Shown here: positions 61,927-64,000 of the stretch, piece by piece
Position numbering within the stretch: position 1 is the first letter of the stretch
Layout of the letters: each line of letters opens with the position of its first letter
Assembly: GCA_017420535.1 (NCBI GenBank)
Contig: JAFOIV010000059.1
Coordinates: 1-64,000 of the forward strand
DNA length: 64,000 nt
Direction: 5' to 3'
DNA from: Eubacterium sp.
Lineage (GTDB): Bacteria > Bacillota > Clostridia > Lachnospirales > Lachnospiraceae
Notes under the pieces: generated by a model
The model's input: only the letters and a program-made list of their open reading frames with translations
What the model was told of the DNA's origin: nothing
Databases searched by the model: none
Position numbers and translations under genes: made by a program

Positions 61927-64000
61927 TTATTCAGCATCTTTAAGACTAAGGCTGATCTTACCCATCTTGTCAATGTCAAGGACCTTTACGCGTACTGTGT
62001 CACCGATATTAACAACATCTTCAACTTTTTCTACTCTCTCTTCAGAAAGCTTAGAAATATGGATCATACCATCCTTATTTGGTGAAAGCTGTACAAATGC
62101 ACCAAATGGCATGATTCTTACAACTTTACCTTCATATGTCTTACCAACTTCAATTGGATCAACAATAAGGTGGATCATCTTGATAGCCTTATCCATACCT
62201 GCCTGCTCAACACCACAAACTGATACGCGTCCATCATCTGTGATATCAATCTTAACCCCAGTCTCTTCAATGATAGTATTGATAGTCTTACCACGCTGTC
62301 CGATTACTTCACCAATCTTCTCTGGATCGATCTGCATCTGAACAATCTTAGGAGCGTACTCATTAACTGTTGGACGTGGAGCTGGGATGCACTTAAGCAT
62401 AACTTCATTTAAGATATACATTCTAGCTTCACGAGTTCTGGCAATAGCTTCCTTGATAATGTCATTTGTAAGACCATGGATCTTAATATCCATCTGGATA
62501 GCTGTGATACCCTTTTCTGTACCTGCTACCTTGAAATCCATGTCACCAAAGAAATCTTCGAGACCCTGAATATCTGTAAGTACGATATAATCATCATCTG
62601 TGTCACCAGTAACGAGACCACATGAAATACCAGCTACAGGAGCCTTGATTGGTACACCGGCTGCCATAAGTGCCATACATGAAGCACAAACTGAAGCCTG
62701 TGATGTAGAACCATTTGATTCAAATGTCTCTGATACAGCACGGATAGCATATGGGAATTCATCTTCTGAAGGGATAACTGGAACAAGTGCTCTCTCAGCA
62801 AGTGCTCCGTGTCCGATCTCACGACGTCCTGGTCCACGGCTTACCTTTGTCTCACCAACTGAATATGATGGGAAATTATACTGGTGGATATATCTCTTAA
62901 CTGTAACATTTTCATCAAGTCCTTCAACTTTCTGAGCCTCTGAAAGAGGTGCAAGTGTTACAACGTCACAGATCTGTGTCTGTCCTCTTGTGAACATAGC
63001 TGAACCATGAACACGTGGGATGATATCAGTTTCAGCTGCAAGTGGTCTGATCTCGTTGATAGCACGTCCATCAGGTCTCTTATGATCCTTTAATATCATC
63101 TTACGAACAGTCTTCTTCTGATACTGATACAGTGCATCATCAAGTCTGTTCATCCACTCTTCATTATCAGCAAACTTCTCAGCAAGACGAGTCTTTATCT
63201 CAAAGATATTATTCTCTCTTGTCTGCTTATCATCTGTAAATACAGCAGTCTCCATAACATCTGATGGAACTTCTGCTTTGATAGCTTCCATTAAATCTTC
63301 TGGAACAGCATAACTTGTGTAGCTGTGCTTTTCCTTACCGCAATCAGCCACGATCATATCGATAAACTTGATAACTTCCTGGTTAACCTTATGAGCAAGG
63401 AAGATAGCTTCAAGCATCTTATCTTCTGGAACTTCGTTAGCACCAGCTTCGATCATGATAACCTTTTCTCTTGTTGAAGCTACTGTAAGCTGAAGATCAG
63501 AATTCTTATAGTGATCAGCTGTTGGGTTAACAACGAACTTTCCATCAATAAGACCAATCTGTGTTGTAGCACAAGGTCCATCGAATGGAATATCTGAAAT
63601 TGAAACAGCGATTGCTGTACCGAGCATAGCTGTAAGCTCTGGTCTGCAATCTGGATCAACTGACATAACAAGGTTCTCTAATGTAACATCGTTACGATAA
63701 TCCTTAGGGAAAAGAGGTCTCATAGGTCTGTCGATTACACGGCATGTAAGAACAGCATTCTCTGAAGCCTTACCTTCTCTCTTATTGAAACCGCCTGGCA
63801 TCTTACCAACGGCATACATTTTTTCATTATACTCTACTGAAAGTGGAAAGAAATCTACACCTTCTCTTGGCTCTTTTGAAGCTGTAGCAGTTGAAAGAAC
63901 AACTGTATCTCCATAATGAATGAGTACGCAACCATTTGCCTGCTTACCAACTCTTCCAACATCTACACGAAGAGTTCTGCCTGCAAGCTCCATTTCAAAC
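61927..64000 (-). CDS. pnp: Polynucleotide phosphorylase, 5' end beyond the window
   Basis: 3'-5' exoribonuclease using phosphate. The frame is open to the window edge: the codons before the ATG at 63993 read Phe-Glu, and PNPases usually have several residues before ELAGRTL, so the true start is probably just outside. Visible: two RNase PH-like domains (PLSVEYNEKMYAVG, FNKREGKASENAVL, and VHGSAMFTRGQTQ), a helical domain, a KH domain (IGEVIGQRGKTIN) and a C-terminal S1 domain (AFVQLSPNKDGMIHIS). A GC hairpin follows the gene. Confidence 0.97.
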   Translation of the reverse strand, partial: FEMELAGRTLRVDVGRVGKQANGCVLIHYGDTVVLSTATASKEPREGVDFFPLSVEYNEKMYAVGKMPGGFNKREGKASENAVLTCRVIDRPMRPLFPKDYRNDVTLENLVMSVDPDCRPELTAMLGTAIAVSISDIPFDGPCATTQIGLIDGKFVVNPTADHYKNSDLQLTVASTREKVIMIEAGANEVPEDKMLEAIFLAHKVNQEVIKFIDMIVADCGKEKHSYTSYAVPEDLMEAIKAEVPSDVMETAVFTDDKQTRENNIFEIKTRLAEKFADNEEWMNRLDDALYQYQKKTVRKMILKDHKRPDGRAINEIRPLAAETDIIPRVHGSAMFTRGQTQICDVVTLAPLSEAQKVEGLDENVTVKRYIHQYNFPSYSVGETKVSRGPGRREIGHGALAERALVPVIPSEDEFPYAIRAVSETFESNGSTSQASVCASCMALMAAGVPIKAPVAGISCGLVTGDTDDDYIVLTDIQGLEDFFGDMDFKVAGTEKGITAIQMDIKIHGLTNDIIKEAIARTREARMYILNEVMLKCIPAPRPTVNEYAPKIVQMQIDPEKIGEVIGQRGKTINTIIEETGVKIDITDDGRVSVCGVEQAGMDKAIKMIHLIVDPIEVGKTYEGKVVRIMPFGAFVQLSPNKDGMIHISKLSEERVEKVEDVVNIGDTVRVKVLDIDKMGKISLSLKDAE

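Overview
This 64 kb window is a housekeeping stretch of a low-GC Firmicutes chromosome. Every gene I can support, about 56 of them, lies on the minus strand, so the window probably sits inside one replichore with genes transcribed away from the origin. The best fit is an anaerobic member of the Lachnospiraceae (Clostridia). Supporting features are a fused IspH-S1 protein, the TIGR03960/DUF2344/RNase G cluster beside rplU-prp-rpmA-obg, a Prp-processed L27, the fhs-folD-rimO-pgsA order, a Na+-pumping decarboxylase operon with a lipoprotein-type gamma subunit, UPF0210/UPF0237 genes, and a RACo-like ASKHA protein. I cannot name the genus from the sequence. I see no tRNA, rRNA, CRISPR, prophage or insertion sequence.

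Layout, left to right (transcription runs right to left). 1-6.2 kb: radical SAM pair, RNase G, then a strong promoter and leader driving rplU-prp-rpmA-obg; obg runs off the left edge. 6.3-8.9 kb: an operon of a WalJ-like metallo-hydrolase, an ACT-domain protein and a UPF0210 protein. 8.9-17.6 kb: plsX-rnc-smc-ftsY, then threonine ammonia-lyase and the RACo-like protein. 17.8-25 kb: rpmF, ackA, a membrane GGDEF protein, coaE, polA and a zf-HC2 membrane protein. 25-26.7 kb: ilvN-ilvC. 26.7-40.9 kb: a long run from a metal/siderophore/cobalamin-type ABC transporter through yraN, pgeF, a PDZ-radical SAM protein, der, plsY, gpsA, an SGNH hydrolase, scpA, scpB and rnhA to metH. 40.9-44.4 kb: rplS, a signal peptidase, rbgA, a second signal peptidase and rnhB. 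44.5-48.7 kb: an HI0933-type flavoprotein, cmk and ispH-S1. 48.8-54.3 kb: five-gene biotin-dependent Na+ decarboxylase operon. 54.3-58.8 kb: fhs-folD-rimO-pgsA. 58.9-64 kb: ftsK/spoIIIE and pnp; pnp runs off the right edge.

The genes cover ribosome build-up (L19, L21, L27, L32, Obg, Der, RbgA, RimO), RNA turnover (RNase III, RNase G, PNPase, RNases HI and HII), chromosome segregation (SMC, ScpA, ScpB, FtsK), phospholipid synthesis (PlsX, PlsY, GpsA, PgsA, CMP kinase), one-carbon and methionine metabolism (Fhs, FolD, MetH), branched-chain amino acids (IlvA, IlvN, IlvC), acetate production (AckA) and Na+ energetics.

The less ordinary parts are: a MetH without its reactivation domain in the same window as a RACo-like ATPase; an operon encoding two different carboxyltransferases plus a Na+ pump, preceded by a 15-bp perfect inverted repeat; a near-perfect operator inside the promoter of the ABC transporter; two palindrome-rich intergenic elements (17641-17775 and 40847-40941); and terminator hairpins that repeatedly sit right against the ribosome binding site of the next gene. 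I found no clearly new multi-gene system; these are leads, not proofs.
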